From Pseudomonas serboccidentalis (GTDB taxonomy: Bacteria; Pseudomonadota; Gammaproteobacteria; Pseudomonadales; Pseudomonadaceae): a stretch of DNA of 64,000 nt. Location: the NCBI RefSeq assembly GCF_028830055.1, contig NZ_CP101655.1, positions 3,700,204 to 3,764,203 of the forward strand. The letters are read 5' to 3'. The notes under the pieces were generated by a model, which was not told the DNA's origin, made no database searches, and worked only from the letters and a program-made list of their open reading frames with translations. The position numbers and the translations under genes were made by a program. Shown in pieces: positions 1 through 10,840 of this stretch; the first letter of the stretch is position 1, and each line of letters starts with the position of its first letter.

Positions 1-608
1 CACGGATGCGCGTCGTCATACTGGGCGTGCATCTTCAGCCACTTCATGGCGCGCTTGCGCTCCTCTTCGGGGAACGCCGCGGCGTACACCCCCGTAGAGC
101 AGACCAGCGCCGACCACTCCCCGGTCGCACCCTCGATGGCATAGTTGGTGGCGGCGATGGCGACGATCAGCGAATCCGCCGAGCTGGTGTGCCAGCACCA
201 GTGACTCAAGGCATGCAGTTCGGGCGGCACTTGCTGGGCCTGAAGATCCTCAAGGCTGACGCCATGCGCGCGGCTCCAGTTCAGCCAGTAGTCGGCATGG
301 TTGAGTTCGACGCGAATGTTGCGCATCAGCCAGCGGCGCGCCATGTCCTCCCCAGGATGGCGGGCAAACCTGGTCTTTGTCAGGTTCTGCGCCATATACA
401 ACGCAAACTGTTCAACGACCGGCCAGCCCCCGATCAGGTACTGGCGCATGGTCTTGGCGCTGAGCTTGTTATCGCGCAGGCGCAGGTACAGTTCATGTTC
501 GACAACCCGGCGCTTGCTCTCGCTGCAGTCCACAATGAGCTGTTGTGCCCAGGCTGGATAACTTGCAGCTTCCATGAGTGGTCCGGTTCGGTTGAATGTG
601 TCGATCAC
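1..608 (-). CDS. PqqC/TenA-like (haem-oxygenase-fold) protein, C-terminus cut by window edge
   Basis: The reading frame is open from a GTG at 608 to the window edge, about 202 codons. AAGGAG lies upstream of the GTG; an internal ATG at 575 is in frame but has a poorer ribosome binding site. The translation has the all-helical pattern of the TenA/PqqC superfamily, with the histidine- and acid-containing helices typical of iron-containing redox enzymes of this fold (HADYWLNW, LSHWCWHT, NYAIEGATGEW). Pseudomonas homologues are often annotated as 'TenA family regulator' or 'iron-containing redox enzyme'. The substrate is unknown. The gene is upstream of, and read in the same direction as, no other visible gene; the GGDEF-EAL gene ends 46 bases upstream. 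The missing C-terminus should be short. Confidence 0.75.
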   Translation of the reverse strand, partial: MIDTFNRTGPLMEAASYPAWAQQLIVDCSESKRRVVEHELYLRLRDNKLSAKTMRQYLIGGWPVVEQFALYMAQNLTKTRFARHPGEDMARRWLMRNIRVELNHADYWLNWSRAHGVSLEDLQAQQVPPELHALSHWCWHTSSADSLIVAIAATNYAIEGATGEWSALVCSTGVYAAAFPEEERKRAMKWLKMHAQYDDAHP

Positions 609-654
609 TGTTCGGCTCCTTTTGATTTGTGATTGTAAGGATCGGCAAGAGCTT

Positions 655-3114
655 TCAACGGAACGTGCCAGGCGCTTTGAACAACAACGGCTGCGGTCTG
701 GCGGGCCGACTTTGCAAACTGTCGCAGGTAAACAATTGCGGGCGTTCGATGACATAACCCTGAGCGTAATCCACCCCGATTTCAAGCAGTGCCTGCTCGA
801 TCTGGGTTGTTTCAACAAACTCGGCAATTGTCTGCTTACCCATGACATGCCCGATGTGATTGATCACTTCGACCATTGCGCGGTTAATCGGGTCGTCCAG
901 CATATCCTTTACGAAACTCCCGTCGATCTTCAGGAAGTCTACAGGCAAATGTTTCAGATAAGCGAATGAAGACATTCCGGCACAAAAGTCATCGAGGGAG
1001 AAGTAACAACCTAAGCCTTTGAGTTCATTAATAAATCTAATTGCACTACCGAGATTGGCAATTGCACTGGTTTCGGTAATTTCAAAACAAATCATTTCAG
1101 GTGGTATGGAGTAACTAACAAACTGTTCCCGCAGAAAGTGCAAGAACGCGTCATCTCCGATAGTAATGCCTGAAAGATTAATCGCACACATTGCCAACGG
1201 GCCTTCATGTTGTTCGGCAATACATTGGGCAATGACTTTAAAAACATTCTCGACTACCCAGCGGTCGAGTTGACTCATCAGGCCATAACGTTCGGCTGCC
1301 GGAATGAAACTGTCCGGCAGGATCATCCGTCCGGCCTCGTCATGCAGGCGCAAAAGGATTTCGATGTGCCCGCCACCGCCGACCGTGGTACCCAGCGGGG
1401 CAATTTCCTGGGCATACAGGCAGAAGCGGTTTTCTTCCAGCGCCATGTGCAAACGCTGCACCCAGGCCATTTCACCGAAGCGCAACGACAGCTCGGAGTC
1501 ATCGGCGTGGTAGACCTGCACCCGGTTACGCCCCTTCTCCTTGGCCATGTAGCACGCCATGTCGGCTGCACGCAGCGACGCTTCAAGGGTCGTCGGGGTC
1601 TGGGCGATATGCACCAGGCCGATACTCACGGTGGTCAAAAATGGCCGGCCCTTCCACACGAAGTGCAGACTCTGCACGGTCTGGCGCAGGCTTTCGGCGA
1701 TTTTCTCCGCAGCCTCCGGTGCGCAGTTCTCCAGCAGAATGCCGAACTCATCCCCGCCCAGCCGCGCCAAGGTATCGCTCTCGCGCAAGCCCGACTGCAA
1801 CAGCGCGCAGATGTGGCGCAGCAGCTCGTCGCCGGCTGCGTGACCGCAGGTGTCGTTGACCAGTTTGAACTGGTCCAGATCCAGGAACATCAGCGCATGT
1901 CGACCGGACTGGCGCGTCAAATTGTGCAGCGCCTGTTCCAGGCGGTATTCGAACTCACGGCGATTGGCCAGACCGGTCAGGGCATCGTGGGTCGCTTGCC
2001 ACGACAGGTTGGCGATGTACTGCCGCTCTTGAGTCATGTCATGCAATACCAGCACCGTGCCACTGATCTTTTCGGCATTGCGGATCGGCGCGCCGACCAG
2101 TGTCACCGACACCGTACTGCCGTCCAGGCGCTGAATCAGTTTGGAGTGCTCGCTGCCGCCGACCAGTTTGCCGCTGAGAATATGCTCGATCAGTGTCAGC
2201 CCTTCAGTCTGGGCGTTGTCATCCAGCAAGTTGAACAGTGCGGCCAGCGGCAGACCCGCCGCGTGCTCGGCCTTCCAGTGGGTCATGGCCTCGGCCGCCG
2301 GGTTCATGTAATCGATGGCCCCATCGACATCGGTGGTGATGACGCCGTCGCCGATCGATTGCAGGGTGATGTGCGCCCGGTCCTTCTCCAACTGCAGTGC
2401 CTGGGCAAAGGCATGGCGCTGCTTGAGCAGCTTGTGCGTACGCAGCAAGGCCAGCGCAATCAGCCCCAGCGCCGTGGCCAGGTTGGTGAACAGCAGCAGG
2501 CGCAGGATCATCCGCGAGCCCTCGCCCAAGGCATCGCTGAAGGCCTTGGCTGCCGGGGTCACGCCGTCATTGATTGCGAAAATCTGCGTTTTCCAGCGTT
2601 GAATATCAGCCGGCGTCGCAACGTTTTCACTGATGCCCTGATGCATCTCGCGCGCGACTTTGTCCAGCTGGACCAGATAGGCGTCGCCGATCGTCCAGCG
2701 GTCGATGGCGGTTTCCAGATAACTGAAATGACGAAAATTGAGGTACAGCCAGATCAGACTCGGGACGTCATCGGGGTGGTTGCCACCCTTGAGGATGCCT
2801 TCTCGTGCCGCTTGCAGATCCGGTGGCTGTCGATCCAGAGCCAGACGCAACTCGTGACCGCCCTGCGGCACGGCAATCGCGTCCTTGTACTTGAGGAAGA
2901 TCGCCTCGTCGCGGCTGTCGGCGTAGAGGTTCAGATAATAGATGGCGTCCTTCTGGCCCTTGGACCAAAGACTCTCGCCGGCCACATAGCCGCGAACGGC
3001 CGACAGGACGTAAAGACTCACGCCCCCCAATAACGCCTGAAATAACACGACGGCAATAAATGGCCAGACGATGCCCAACAACCGTGGCGTTCCGAGAGTC
3101 CTTTTTTGCTTCAT
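655..3114 (-). CDS. Membrane PAS-GGDEF-EAL cyclic-di-GMP enzyme
   Basis: This 819-residue inner-membrane protein has two transmembrane segments (about 13-35 and 203-223) around a periplasmic sensor of about 165 residues. A PAS domain (about 245-360), a GGDEF domain (about 370-535) and an EAL domain (about 550-795) follow. The diguanylate cyclase site is intact (GGDEF at 453-457), with an RxxD inhibitory site (RESD, 444-447) five residues upstream. The EAL side keeps the usual catalytic acids: EIL at 585-587 in place of EAL, INLS, EITET, DDF at 707-709, K729 and FVET. Both activities are therefore possible; which dominates cannot be read from sequence. It should set local c-di-GMP in response to a periplasmic signal and so affect motility or biofilm. 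No partner gene is adjacent. Confidence 0.9.
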   Translation of the reverse strand: MKQKRTLGTPRLLGIVWPFIAVVLFQALLGGVSLYVLSAVRGYVAGESLWSKGQKDAIYYLNLYADSRDEAIFLKYKDAIAVPQGGHELRLALDRQPPDLQAAREGILKGGNHPDDVPSLIWLYLNFRHFSYLETAIDRWTIGDAYLVQLDKVAREMHQGISENVATPADIQRWKTQIFAINDGVTPAAKAFSDALGEGSRMILRLLLFTNLATALGLIALALLRTHKLLKQRHAFAQALQLEKDRAHITLQSIGDGVITTDVDGAIDYMNPAAEAMTHWKAEHAAGLPLAALFNLLDDNAQTEGLTLIEHILSGKLVGGSEHSKLIQRLDGSTVSVTLVGAPIRNAEKISGTVLVLHDMTQERQYIANLSWQATHDALTGLANRREFEYRLEQALHNLTRQSGRHALMFLDLDQFKLVNDTCGHAAGDELLRHICALLQSGLRESDTLARLGGDEFGILLENCAPEAAEKIAESLRQTVQSLHFVWKGRPFLTTVSIGLVHIAQTPTTLEASLRAADMACYMAKEKGRNRVQVYHADDSELSLRFGEMAWVQRLHMALEENRFCLYAQEIAPLGTTVGGGGHIEILLRLHDEAGRMILPDSFIPAAERYGLMSQLDRWVVENVFKVIAQCIAEQHEGPLAMCAINLSGITIGDDAFLHFLREQFVSYSIPPEMICFEITETSAIANLGSAIRFINELKGLGCYFSLDDFCAGMSSFAYLKHLPVDFLKIDGSFVKDMLDDPINRAMVEVINHIGHVMGKQTIAEFVETTQIEQALLEIGVDYAQGYVIERPQLFTCDSLQSRPARPQPLLFKAPGTFR

Positions 3115-3314
3115 GAGGTCCCTTGCACAAGCACTGCCAGATGAACACCGGAAGATACCGCTTCTGACAGCTCAGCCTAGGCTATTTTCGACACATCGAA
3201 GGCAGCGCTGTGCCGTCTTGCGGGTCGATCGTACTACCGACTGGTCTGTCGCAGGGTTTCAGGTGGTTTTACTCAAAGCAATTCAAGCACTAAGCACAGA
3301 AAGTGCGACGAAAC

Positions 3315-5141
3315 TCAAGTGCGTTGTATCTGCTGCAGATGGCCATACAGCTTGGCGTACAGGCCACCATCCGCGATCAGTTGCTGGTGATCGCCGTCCT
3401 CGGCCACTCGCCCGCCATCGAACACCAGCACGCGGTCCGCCTGCTTCACCGCTGACAGGCGATGCGCAATGATCAACGTGGTGCGGCCATTGAGGAAACG
3501 CGCCATGGCCTGATGCAGGTTGTACTCGGTGGCGGCATCGAGGGCCGAAGTGGCTTCATCGAGGATCACCACTTTCGGCTCGGCGAGGATCATCCGGGCA
3601 ATCGCCAGGCGCTGACGCTGACCGCCGGACAGGCGCACGCCAGAGCGTCCGACAATGCTGTCGAGACCATCCGGCAGCGCGCGAATGCTCGCCTCCAGCT
3701 GGGCGATTTCCAGCGCCTGCCAGCAGGCTTCATCGCTGCGGGTGCGACCCATGGTCAGGTTGGCGCGTACCGTGTCGTTGAACAGCGCCGGATGCTGCAG
3801 CACCACCGCGACGTTTTCGCGAATCAGCTCCAGGCCGATTTCCTGCTGGGTCGAACCGCCGAAACGGATCGTACCGGCCAACGGCGTGTACAGCCCGAGC
3901 AGCAACTGCACCAGGGTACTCTTGCCGCCGCCACTGGCACCGACAATTGCGACTTTTTCACCGGGGGCGATGGACAGGTTCATCTGATCCACCACCAACT
4001 CATCGCCGTAACCGAAGCTCAGCCCCTGCACCTCGATGCCCACGGTTTCACGACCCTTGAACGGATCGACGCCGCCCGGGTATTGCGGTTCGTCAGCCCG
4101 AGCCAGCAGTTCGTTGATCCGCGACAGCGCGCCGCCCGCCGCGTAGTAGGCGTATTGCAGATTAAGCAGTTGTTCGACCGGGCCGATCATGAACCACAGG
4201 TAACTGAACACCGCGAGCATCTGGCCGATCGACAGGTCGGAGAACAGCACCGTAAGCATGGCCGCGGCGCGAAAGATATCGATGCCGAACTGGAACAGCA
4301 GACCGCTGGCGCGGTTCGACGCATCGGTCTTCCACTGCGAATTGACCGCGTAATTGCGCACTTCCTGCGCGCGCAATCCGAGCCGTCCGAGGAAGAAGCC
4401 CTGACGGTTGCCGGCGCGCACTTCCTGGATCGCATCGAGGGTTTCGCTCAGGGCCTGAGTGAAACGCGAGGTGCTGTCGTTCTCCAGTTTCTTCAGGTGC
4501 TTGACCCGCTTGCCCAACTGCACCGTGGCGTAGATCACCAGCGGGTTGAACAGCAGGATCAGCAGCGCCAGTTTCCAGTGCATCCACATCAGGATGCTGG
4601 CGGTGCCGACCAGGGTCAGCATCGCCACCAGAAAACGGCTGAGGGTTTCGCCGACGAACTTGTCGAGGGTGTCCAGATCAGTGACCAGGTGCGTGGTCAC
4701 GGTGCCGCTGCCGAGGCTTTCGTACTCGCCGAGGGAGATACGTTTGAGGCGCTCGATCAGGCGCACGCGAATGCGGTAGACGATGTCCTTGGCCAGCCGC
4801 GCAAACAACCGCGCCTGCAGCACACCAAAGCACAGGGCGCTGCAACGCAGGGTCAGGGTGACCACCAGCATCAGGCCGATGTAACCCGCCGCCTGCTGCC
4901 ACATCGACGGCAGCACGTGGTTCATGATTTTCAGCGCGGCATCGCCATGGCCGAGCAGGACTTCATCCACCAGCAACGGCAACAGCAATGGAATCGGCAC
5001 GCTGCACAGCGTCGCCAGTACGGCCACGCCGTTAGCGATCCACAGGGATTTTTTGTGATGAAGCGCCAGACGCCGGACTTCTGCCCAGCTCAGCCGGTCG
5101 ACACGCTTTACGGCTGGCGTGTCATCGGCCCGGTCAGGCAC
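3315..5141 (-). CDS. ABC exporter, fused permease and ATPase
   Basis: This is a half-size exporter (608 residues from the chosen start) with an N-terminal six-helix membrane domain (about 30-330) and a C-terminal nucleotide-binding domain. The ATPase motifs are complete: Walker A GASGGGKST (about 401-409), signature LSGGQ (about 504), Walker B VVILDEATSALD (about 524) and the switch histidine in IIAHRLS (about 560). I chose the GTG at 5141, which overlaps the 3' end of the upstream DsbA-like gene by eight bases with GGAG upstream. A longer frame to 5186 would overlap by 53 bases. It resembles MsbA/LapB-like and drug exporters, but the substrate cannot be assigned. It is the last gene of the trhO-DsbA-ABC operon. 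Confidence 0.88.
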   Translation of the reverse strand: MPDRADDTPAVKRVDRLSWAEVRRLALHHKKSLWIANGVAVLATLCSVPIPLLLPLLVDEVLLGHGDAALKIMNHVLPSMWQQAAGYIGLMLVVTLTLRCSALCFGVLQARLFARLAKDIVYRIRVRLIERLKRISLGEYESLGSGTVTTHLVTDLDTLDKFVGETLSRFLVAMLTLVGTASILMWMHWKLALLILLFNPLVIYATVQLGKRVKHLKKLENDSTSRFTQALSETLDAIQEVRAGNRQGFFLGRLGLRAQEVRNYAVNSQWKTDASNRASGLLFQFGIDIFRAAAMLTVLFSDLSIGQMLAVFSYLWFMIGPVEQLLNLQYAYYAAGGALSRINELLARADEPQYPGGVDPFKGRETVGIEVQGLSFGYGDELVVDQMNLSIAPGEKVAIVGASGGGKSTLVQLLLGLYTPLAGTIRFGGSTQQEIGLELIRENVAVVLQHPALFNDTVRANLTMGRTRSDEACWQALEIAQLEASIRALPDGLDSIVGRSGVRLSGGQRQRLAIARMILAEPKVVILDEATSALDAATEYNLHQAMARFLNGRTTLIIAHRLSAVKQADRVLVFDGGRVAEDGDHQQLIADGGLYAKLYGHLQQIQRT

Positions 5142-5769
5142 AGGCTGCGCGCTCCAGCCAGCGGCCGAGCAATGGCGACAGCTCACTGAGCGGTTGATAG
5201 CCGTTGGTCAGCAACGCCAGTTGGCCGTTGCGTTCGGCGAGCAGGGTCGGGAAACCGGCGATGCCCAGATCCTGCACCCAACTGAAATCGGCCTGAGTCG
5301 CCTTGTGTTGATCGGCATGATCGAACAGCGCGGCAAATTCGATACGCGGCACGCCGGCCTGTTCAGCCAGTTCCACCAGCACACTGGCCTGGGTGACATC
5401 GCGACCTTCAGCGTAAAACGCCTGCTGGATCAGGCCGACCAGTTTCCACGCGCAATCCGGCGCCAGGCTGCGCGCGGTGACGATCGCGCGGCAGGCCGGC
5501 TCGGTGTCGTAGACAAAACCGTCGGGCAACGCGCCGTCGAACTTGAACGGCTGGCCGGTGGCCTCGGTGACCGCCTGCCAGTGCTCAAGAATGTAGCGCC
5601 GCGTGGTCGGTTCCAGTGCCGCACCGCTGCCGGTGCGCAAGCCGCCGACCACCAGATGCAGTTCCACCCCCGCTGCCTGCGCCTGCTCGACCAATGCCTT
5701 GGCAACCGGAGCGAACCCCCAGCACCAGGAACACATCGGATCCATCACATAGAGCAGGCGCGCAGACAT
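5134..5769 (-). CDS. Cytoplasmic DsbA-family thiol oxidoreductase (FrnE/HCCA-like)
   Basis: A 211-residue thioredoxin-fold protein with the redox motif CSWC near residues 13-16 (MDPMCSWCWGF), followed by the long helical insertion of the DsbA/FrnE/2-hydroxychromene-2-carboxylate isomerase clan. There is no signal peptide, so it probably acts in the cytoplasm, unlike classical DsbA. It starts two bases after the trhO stop and overlaps the next ABC exporter gene, so the three are co-transcribed. The substrate is unknown; the fold is clear, but members of this group range from disulfide isomerases to glutathione-dependent enzymes. Confidence 0.85.
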   Translation of the reverse strand: MSARLLYVMDPMCSWCWGFAPVAKALVEQAQAAGVELHLVVGGLRTGSGAALEPTTRRYILEHWQAVTEATGQPFKFDGALPDGFVYDTEPACRAIVTARSLAPDCAWKLVGLIQQAFYAEGRDVTQASVLVELAEQAGVPRIEFAALFDHADQHKATQADFSWVQDLGIAGFPTLLAERNGQLALLTNGYQPLSELSPLLGRWLERAACA

Positions 5770-5771
5770 GA

Positions 5772-6713
5772 TTAAGCCTCGGTGGATGCTTGTTTATAGT
5801 TGTAGCCGATCGGGTGCGGCATGTTGCGCGCCTTGGCCAGTTCGATCTGCTTCTGCCGATCGATGGCGCTGCGACGGGTTTTCTCGCTCAGCTTGTCCCA
5901 GCAATGCGGGCAACTGATGCCGGCCACGTAATGCTCGGAGGCACGATCTTCAACGCTGACCGGTGTGCGGCAGGCATGACATTGATCGTAGTCGCCTTCG
6001 CTGAGGTCGTGACGCACGGTCACGCGGTTGTCGAACACGAAGCAGTCGCCCTGCCATTTGGTTTCTTCCTGCGGCACCTCTTCGAGGTATTTCAGGATGC
6101 CGCCCTTGAGGTGGTAAACCTCTTCGAAACCCTCGCCCAGCATGTAGCTCGAGGCTTTCTCGCAGCGAATGCCACCGGTGCAGAACATCGCGACCTTCTT
6201 GTGCACGGCCGGGTCGAAGTGCTCTTTGATGTAATCGGGAAATTCGCGAAAACTGGTGGTTTTCGGATCGATGGCGCCTTCGAAGGTACCGATCGACACT
6301 TCGTAGTCGTTGCGGGTGTCGATCAGCAGCACTTCCGGATCGCTGATCAGCGCGTTCCAGTCTTGCGGCTCGACGTAGGTGCCGACCTTTTTGTTCGGGT
6401 CCACGCCTTCGACGCCGAGGGTGACGATCTCTTTTTTCAGTTTGACTTTGGTGCGGTAGAACGGCTGCTCGTCGCAGTACGACTCTTTGTGGTCGATGTC
6501 GATCATGCGCGGGTCGTTCTTCAGCCAGGCGAGCAGGCCATCGATGCCTTCGCGGCTGCCGGACACGGTGCCGTTGATGCCTTCTTCGGCGATCAACAGG
6601 GTGCCTTTGATGCCATTGTCGACCATCGCTTGCAGCAGTGGCTCGCGCAGGTTGACGTAATCTTCGAGGGTGACGAACTTATACAGTGCCGCCACGACAA
6701 TCGGTTGTGTCAT
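5772..6713 (-). CDS. trhO: tRNA uridine(34) hydroxylase TrhO (YceA), rhodanese family
   Basis: The 313-residue protein matches the YceA/TrhO family, which makes 5-hydroxyuridine at the wobble position U34 of tRNA using oxygen. It has an N-terminal acylphosphatase-like region (about 1-95), a rhodanese domain (about 120-220) with the catalytic cysteine in [13 protein letters not shown], and a C-terminal cysteine-rich zinc-binding segment (CHACRTP, CPHCWDK). Length and domain order are those of the family. It is first in an operon with the DsbA-like and ABC exporter genes. Confidence 0.93.
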   Translation of the reverse strand: MTQPIVVAALYKFVTLEDYVNLREPLLQAMVDNGIKGTLLIAEEGINGTVSGSREGIDGLLAWLKNDPRMIDIDHKESYCDEQPFYRTKVKLKKEIVTLGVEGVDPNKKVGTYVEPQDWNALISDPEVLLIDTRNDYEVSIGTFEGAIDPKTTSFREFPDYIKEHFDPAVHKKVAMFCTGGIRCEKASSYMLGEGFEEVYHLKGGILKYLEEVPQEETKWQGDCFVFDNRVTVRHDLSEGDYDQCHACRTPVSVEDRASEHYVAGISCPHCWDKLSEKTRRSAIDRQKQIELAKARNMPHPIGYNYKQASTEA

Positions 6714-6759
6714 GGGTATTTCTCCAGGTGGCTACCCTCGCAAAGGGTGAACCGGATTC

Positions 6760-6788
6760 AAAAAAAACGCGCCGGGTGAGCGGCGCGT
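6760..6788 (-). terminator. Intrinsic terminator after bolA
   Basis: On the minus strand a stem with ACGCGCC/GGCGCGT arms (7 bp, 8-nt loop) is followed by a run of eight T. It lies between the bolA stop and the trhO start, so it should end the DUF2059-bolA transcript. Confidence 0.8.
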
Positions 6789-6829
6789 TGCGGATTCTAG
6801 CAAAAACATCACCCTCTGCGGCAGCCACC

Positions 6830-6865
6830 TGTAGGAGCTGCCGCAGGCTGCGATCTTTTGATCTT
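6830..6865. repeat. Single REP element, GTAGGAGCTGCCGCAGG type
   Basis: One half of the palindromic repeat that occurs as inverted pairs at 9291, 47500, 50066 and 62229. Its end runs into the bolA stop codon. Confidence 0.85.
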
Positions 6866-7163
6866 AATGTTTGCTACCGCCGGCACAGGTCGGCGACGCC
6901 GGAGCGGCGCCCACCTCTGCCCATTCCTGCGGGGTGTAGGTGTGCAGCGCCAACGCATGGAACTCGCCCATCAGCTCGCCGAGCGTGCCGTAGACTTTCT
7001 GGTGGCGCTTGACCCGGTTCAGGCCTTCGAACTGTGCGCTGACCACCACAGCCTTGAAGTGGGTCTGTAACCCGCGACTGTGCATGTGGCTTTCGTCCAG
7101 CACCTGCAGATGCTCAGGCTGAAGCAGGCTCAGCGTCGATTCGATGCGTTGTTGCATGGTCAT
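6864..7163 (-). CDS. bolA: BolA family protein
   Basis: A 99-residue BolA-fold protein. The conserved core is visible, with DESHMHSR near residue 25 and the HFKAVVVSAQF and RVKRHQKVYGTLGELM segments; the histidines that help hold a Fe-S cluster with a monothiol glutaredoxin are present. BolA proteins act in Fe-S trafficking and in stress-related control of shape and biofilm. The ATG at 7163 has GGAG six bases upstream; the in-frame ATG at 7157 is less well placed. It follows the DUF2059 gene by 12 bases and is probably co-transcribed. Confidence 0.92.
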   Translation of the reverse strand: MTMQQRIESTLSLLQPEHLQVLDESHMHSRGLQTHFKAVVVSAQFEGLNRVKRHQKVYGTLGELMGEFHALALHTYTPQEWAEVGAAPASPTCAGGSKH

Positions 7164-7175
7164 CACGAACTCCGC

Positions 7176-7694
7176 TTACTTCTTCTTGGCCGGCGCAGCG
7201 CCTTTCGGTGCCAGCTCGTTGGTCATGTCGTCGAGCAGTTTGTTGACGACAGGGACGGCGCTTTCCAGCTTGGCCTGGGTCATCTGGGCCGATTGCTGGG
7301 TCAGCTGCGGCATTTTTTCCAGGACTTTCTTGCCCAGTGGCGACTGGTAGAACGCGACCAGGTCTTTCAGCTCGGATTCGCTGAAGTTGCTGGTGTAGAG
7401 CTTGACCATGTCAGGCTTGAGCTTGTTCCAGCCGATGGCCTGGTCCAGGGCAGCGTTGGCCTTGGCCTGGTAGGTTTCCAGTACGGCTTTCTTGGATTCC
7501 GGGGCTTTGGTCTGTTCAAAGCGCTGAGCAAACATTTGCTGCACTTGCATGTACACCGGAGTACCCAGTTTGTCAGCGTGCGCCAGGGTCAGGAAAGCTT
7601 CGGCACTGGCGTTGTGGCTGGCGGTATCGGCAAGCACCTGGCCGCTGGCGCAAACCAGTGCAACCGCGGTACAGATGGCACGAAGACGAGTCAT
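7176..7694 (-). CDS. Exported DUF2059 protein
   Basis: A 172-residue protein with a cleavable signal peptide (about 1-22, ending VLADTA). The mature part is helical and matches DUF2059, including the FSESELKDLVAFYQSPLGKKV segment seen in most members. The tail is rich in lysine and alanine. Function is not known; location should be periplasmic. It is transcribed with bolA and divergently from fumC. Confidence 0.85.
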   Translation of the reverse strand: MTRLRAICTAVALVCASGQVLADTASHNASAEAFLTLAHADKLGTPVYMQVQQMFAQRFEQTKAPESKKAVLETYQAKANAALDQAIGWNKLKPDMVKLYTSNFSESELKDLVAFYQSPLGKKVLEKMPQLTQQSAQMTQAKLESAVPVVNKLLDDMTNELAPKGAAPAKKK

Positions 7695-7887
7695 CGAGTT
7701 TCCTTTTCTAGCTAGCGAGGTAAAACCCCAAGGGCGACCATTCTGCGCCTAAAAAACCTCGTGGCTCAACCCCCGGCCCTTGCCGTGCTTGATTGGCCGG
7801 GTTTTACCGGTCAACAATCGGTTCGAGGGAACCACCTGGGCCTGACCGGGCCTAAACTGCGCAAACAGACCAACAGGAGTGTGCACC

Positions 7888-9282
<1,395 letters not shown>

Positions 9283-9290
9283 CAGCAAAA

Positions 9291-9368
9291 AAGATCGCAG
9301 CCTTCGGCAGCTCCTACAAGGGAATGCATTCCAACCTGTAGGAGCTGCCGCAGGCTGCGATCTTTTGA
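9291..9368. repeat. Inverted REP pair, GTAGGAGCTGCCGCAGG type
   Basis: Two inverted copies form a long hairpin between the convergent fumC and DMT transporter genes. It may serve both as a transcription end and as an mRNA stabiliser. Confidence 0.9.
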
Positions 9369-9371
9369 TTT

Positions 9372-10325
9372 TCAGGCCATACGCATTCGCCGCGCCTTCA
9401 ACCCGGCCATCAACGACGGCCCCAACGCCACCAGCACCGAACCCAGCACCACCAGCACTGCCCCGCCATAACCCAGGCCATTGATCTGCTCGGCGTGCAC
9501 GTATTCCGGCCACATCCACGCCGCCAGCGCCACCGCACCAAAGGTCACCAACGGGGTGATCGCCAACGTCGCACTGACCCGCGACGCCTCCCAATGCGCC
9601 AGCGCTTCGGCAAATGCGCCATAGGCAATCAACGTATTCATGCAGCACGCCAGCAGCAGCCAGCCCTGCAACGGGCTCAGCTCCAATGCCTCGAGCGGAT
9701 GCACCCACGGCGTCAGCAACAGCGCGCAGAACAGGTAGATCACCATCATCACCTGCAGCGAATTCCACACCGTGAGCAATTGCTTCTGGCCCAGCGCGTA
9801 AAAGGTCCAGACCGTCGAGGCCAACAGCACCAGCAACACGCCAGCGGTGTAGTCCGACAACGAGGTGAGCAGTTCGGCCAGACGCTGATTGAAGAACAGC
9901 ACAAAGCCGATCAGCAGCACCGCCAGGCCAATGCCCTGGCCGATGCTGAAGCGCTCCTTGAACACGAACAGGCTGGCGATCAGCAACATGATCGGTCCCA
10001 TCTGCACCACCAGTTGCGCGGTGCCGGGGCTGAGCAGGTTGAGGCCCATCAGGTACAGCACGTAGTTGCCGACCAGCCCGAGCACCGCCATCAACACCAG
10101 CCAGCCGCCCCGGGGTCCGAGCGCTTTACGGCTCGGCAGACGCTTGACCGACGCCAGATAAATGAACAGGCAACCGCCGGAGACCAACAGGCGAAACCAG
10201 GTCACCGTGATCGGGTCCATCACCTGCAACACCTGCTTGAGCTTGATCGGCAGGATGCCCCACAGGAAGGCCGTCAGCAGCGCCAGGAACAGACCGTAAA
10301 CCCAGCGACCGGATGAAATGTGCAT
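9372..10325 (-). CDS. DMT-superfamily (EamA) transporter
   Basis: About 317 residues with ten predicted transmembrane helices in two EamA repeats (RhaT/YdcZ-like drug/metabolite transporter). The ATG at 10325 has GGGG five bases upstream; the longer frame from a TTG at 10349 is less likely. These proteins usually export amino acids or small metabolites, but the substrate cannot be told. The gene stands alone, convergent with fumC. Confidence 0.85.
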   Translation of the reverse strand: MHISSGRWVYGLFLALLTAFLWGILPIKLKQVLQVMDPITVTWFRLLVSGGCLFIYLASVKRLPSRKALGPRGGWLVLMAVLGLVGNYVLYLMGLNLLSPGTAQLVVQMGPIMLLIASLFVFKERFSIGQGIGLAVLLIGFVLFFNQRLAELLTSLSDYTAGVLLVLLASTVWTFYALGQKQLLTVWNSLQVMMVIYLFCALLLTPWVHPLEALELSPLQGWLLLACCMNTLIAYGAFAEALAHWEASRVSATLAITPLVTFGAVALAAWMWPEYVHAEQINGLGYGGAVLVVLGSVLVALGPSLMAGLKARRMRMA

Positions 10326-10535
10326 GCGAACCCCAATGCCTGCTGACAAGAGCAGTCATTCTAGGCGCGCACGCAGGTGCAACACAGGGACAGTTCGGGC
10401 CAGGCCGCAAATGAAACTGCGCAGGTCGCAGCATTAAATTGACGGATCGCCGTTGATCGGCTGGGCGGGCGCGCCAAGTGCTTCAGGCATAAGCTCGTTG
10501 GACCCCTTTCAGCGCATCAATCAAGGAGGCCGATC

Positions 10536-10730
10536 ATGTACGGAATGCGCGCCCAGGACAGCGCCCCCGCCACGCACTTTCGCAGCGACCGGTTGTGTCG
10601 GGTCAATGGCGAACTGTTTTTCTGCACGCGAGAGAACACCCTTGAAGGGCCGTTCGACAATGCGCAAAAGGCTGAGCAGGAAATAAAGGCGTATATCGCG
10701 CGGATGCAGCTTCTGGATTCCAACCGGTAA
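10536..10730 (+). CDS. Small conserved protein, DUF6316-like
   Basis: A 64-residue soluble protein with a strong ribosome binding site (AAGGAGG, six bases before the ATG). The pattern of an arginine, NGELFFCTRENTLEGPF and then a charged helix resembles the DUF6316 family common in Pseudomonas. No function is known. The 186 bases before it back to the DMT gene hold only its promoter region. Confidence 0.7.
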   Translation: MYGMRAQDSAPATHFRSDRLCRVNGELFFCTRENTLEGPFDNAQKAEQEIKAYIARMQLLDSNR

Positions 10731-10742
10731 CCGGGTTGATCC

Positions 10743-10809
10743 AATCGCGAGCAGGCTCACTCCTACAGGGGACGCATTCCAAATGTAGGAGTGAGCCTGC
10801 TCGCGATAG
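10743..10809. repeat. Inverted REP pair, GCGAGCAGGCTCACTCC type
   Basis: Two inverted copies separated by about 18 bases, between the convergent DUF6316-like gene and the thiolase gene. Confidence 0.92.
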
Positions 10810-10840
10810 CAACCGATCAGCCAACAAATTTATTCCTGAT

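Noticed and set aside
1207..3033. 608-codon plus-strand open frame
   Set aside because: It is antisense to the GGDEF-EAL gene, has no ribosome site or domain, and reflects the lack of stops opposite a high-GC gene.
5142..5186. Longer ABC exporter start at 5186
   Set aside because: It would overlap the DsbA-like gene by 53 bases and add an atypical N-terminus; the GTG at 5141 has a ribosome site and the usual short overlap.
9291..9368. REP palindromes read as CRISPR repeats or insertion-sequence ends
   Set aside because: The copies are inverted pairs at separate sites, without regular spacers, transposase genes or target duplications.
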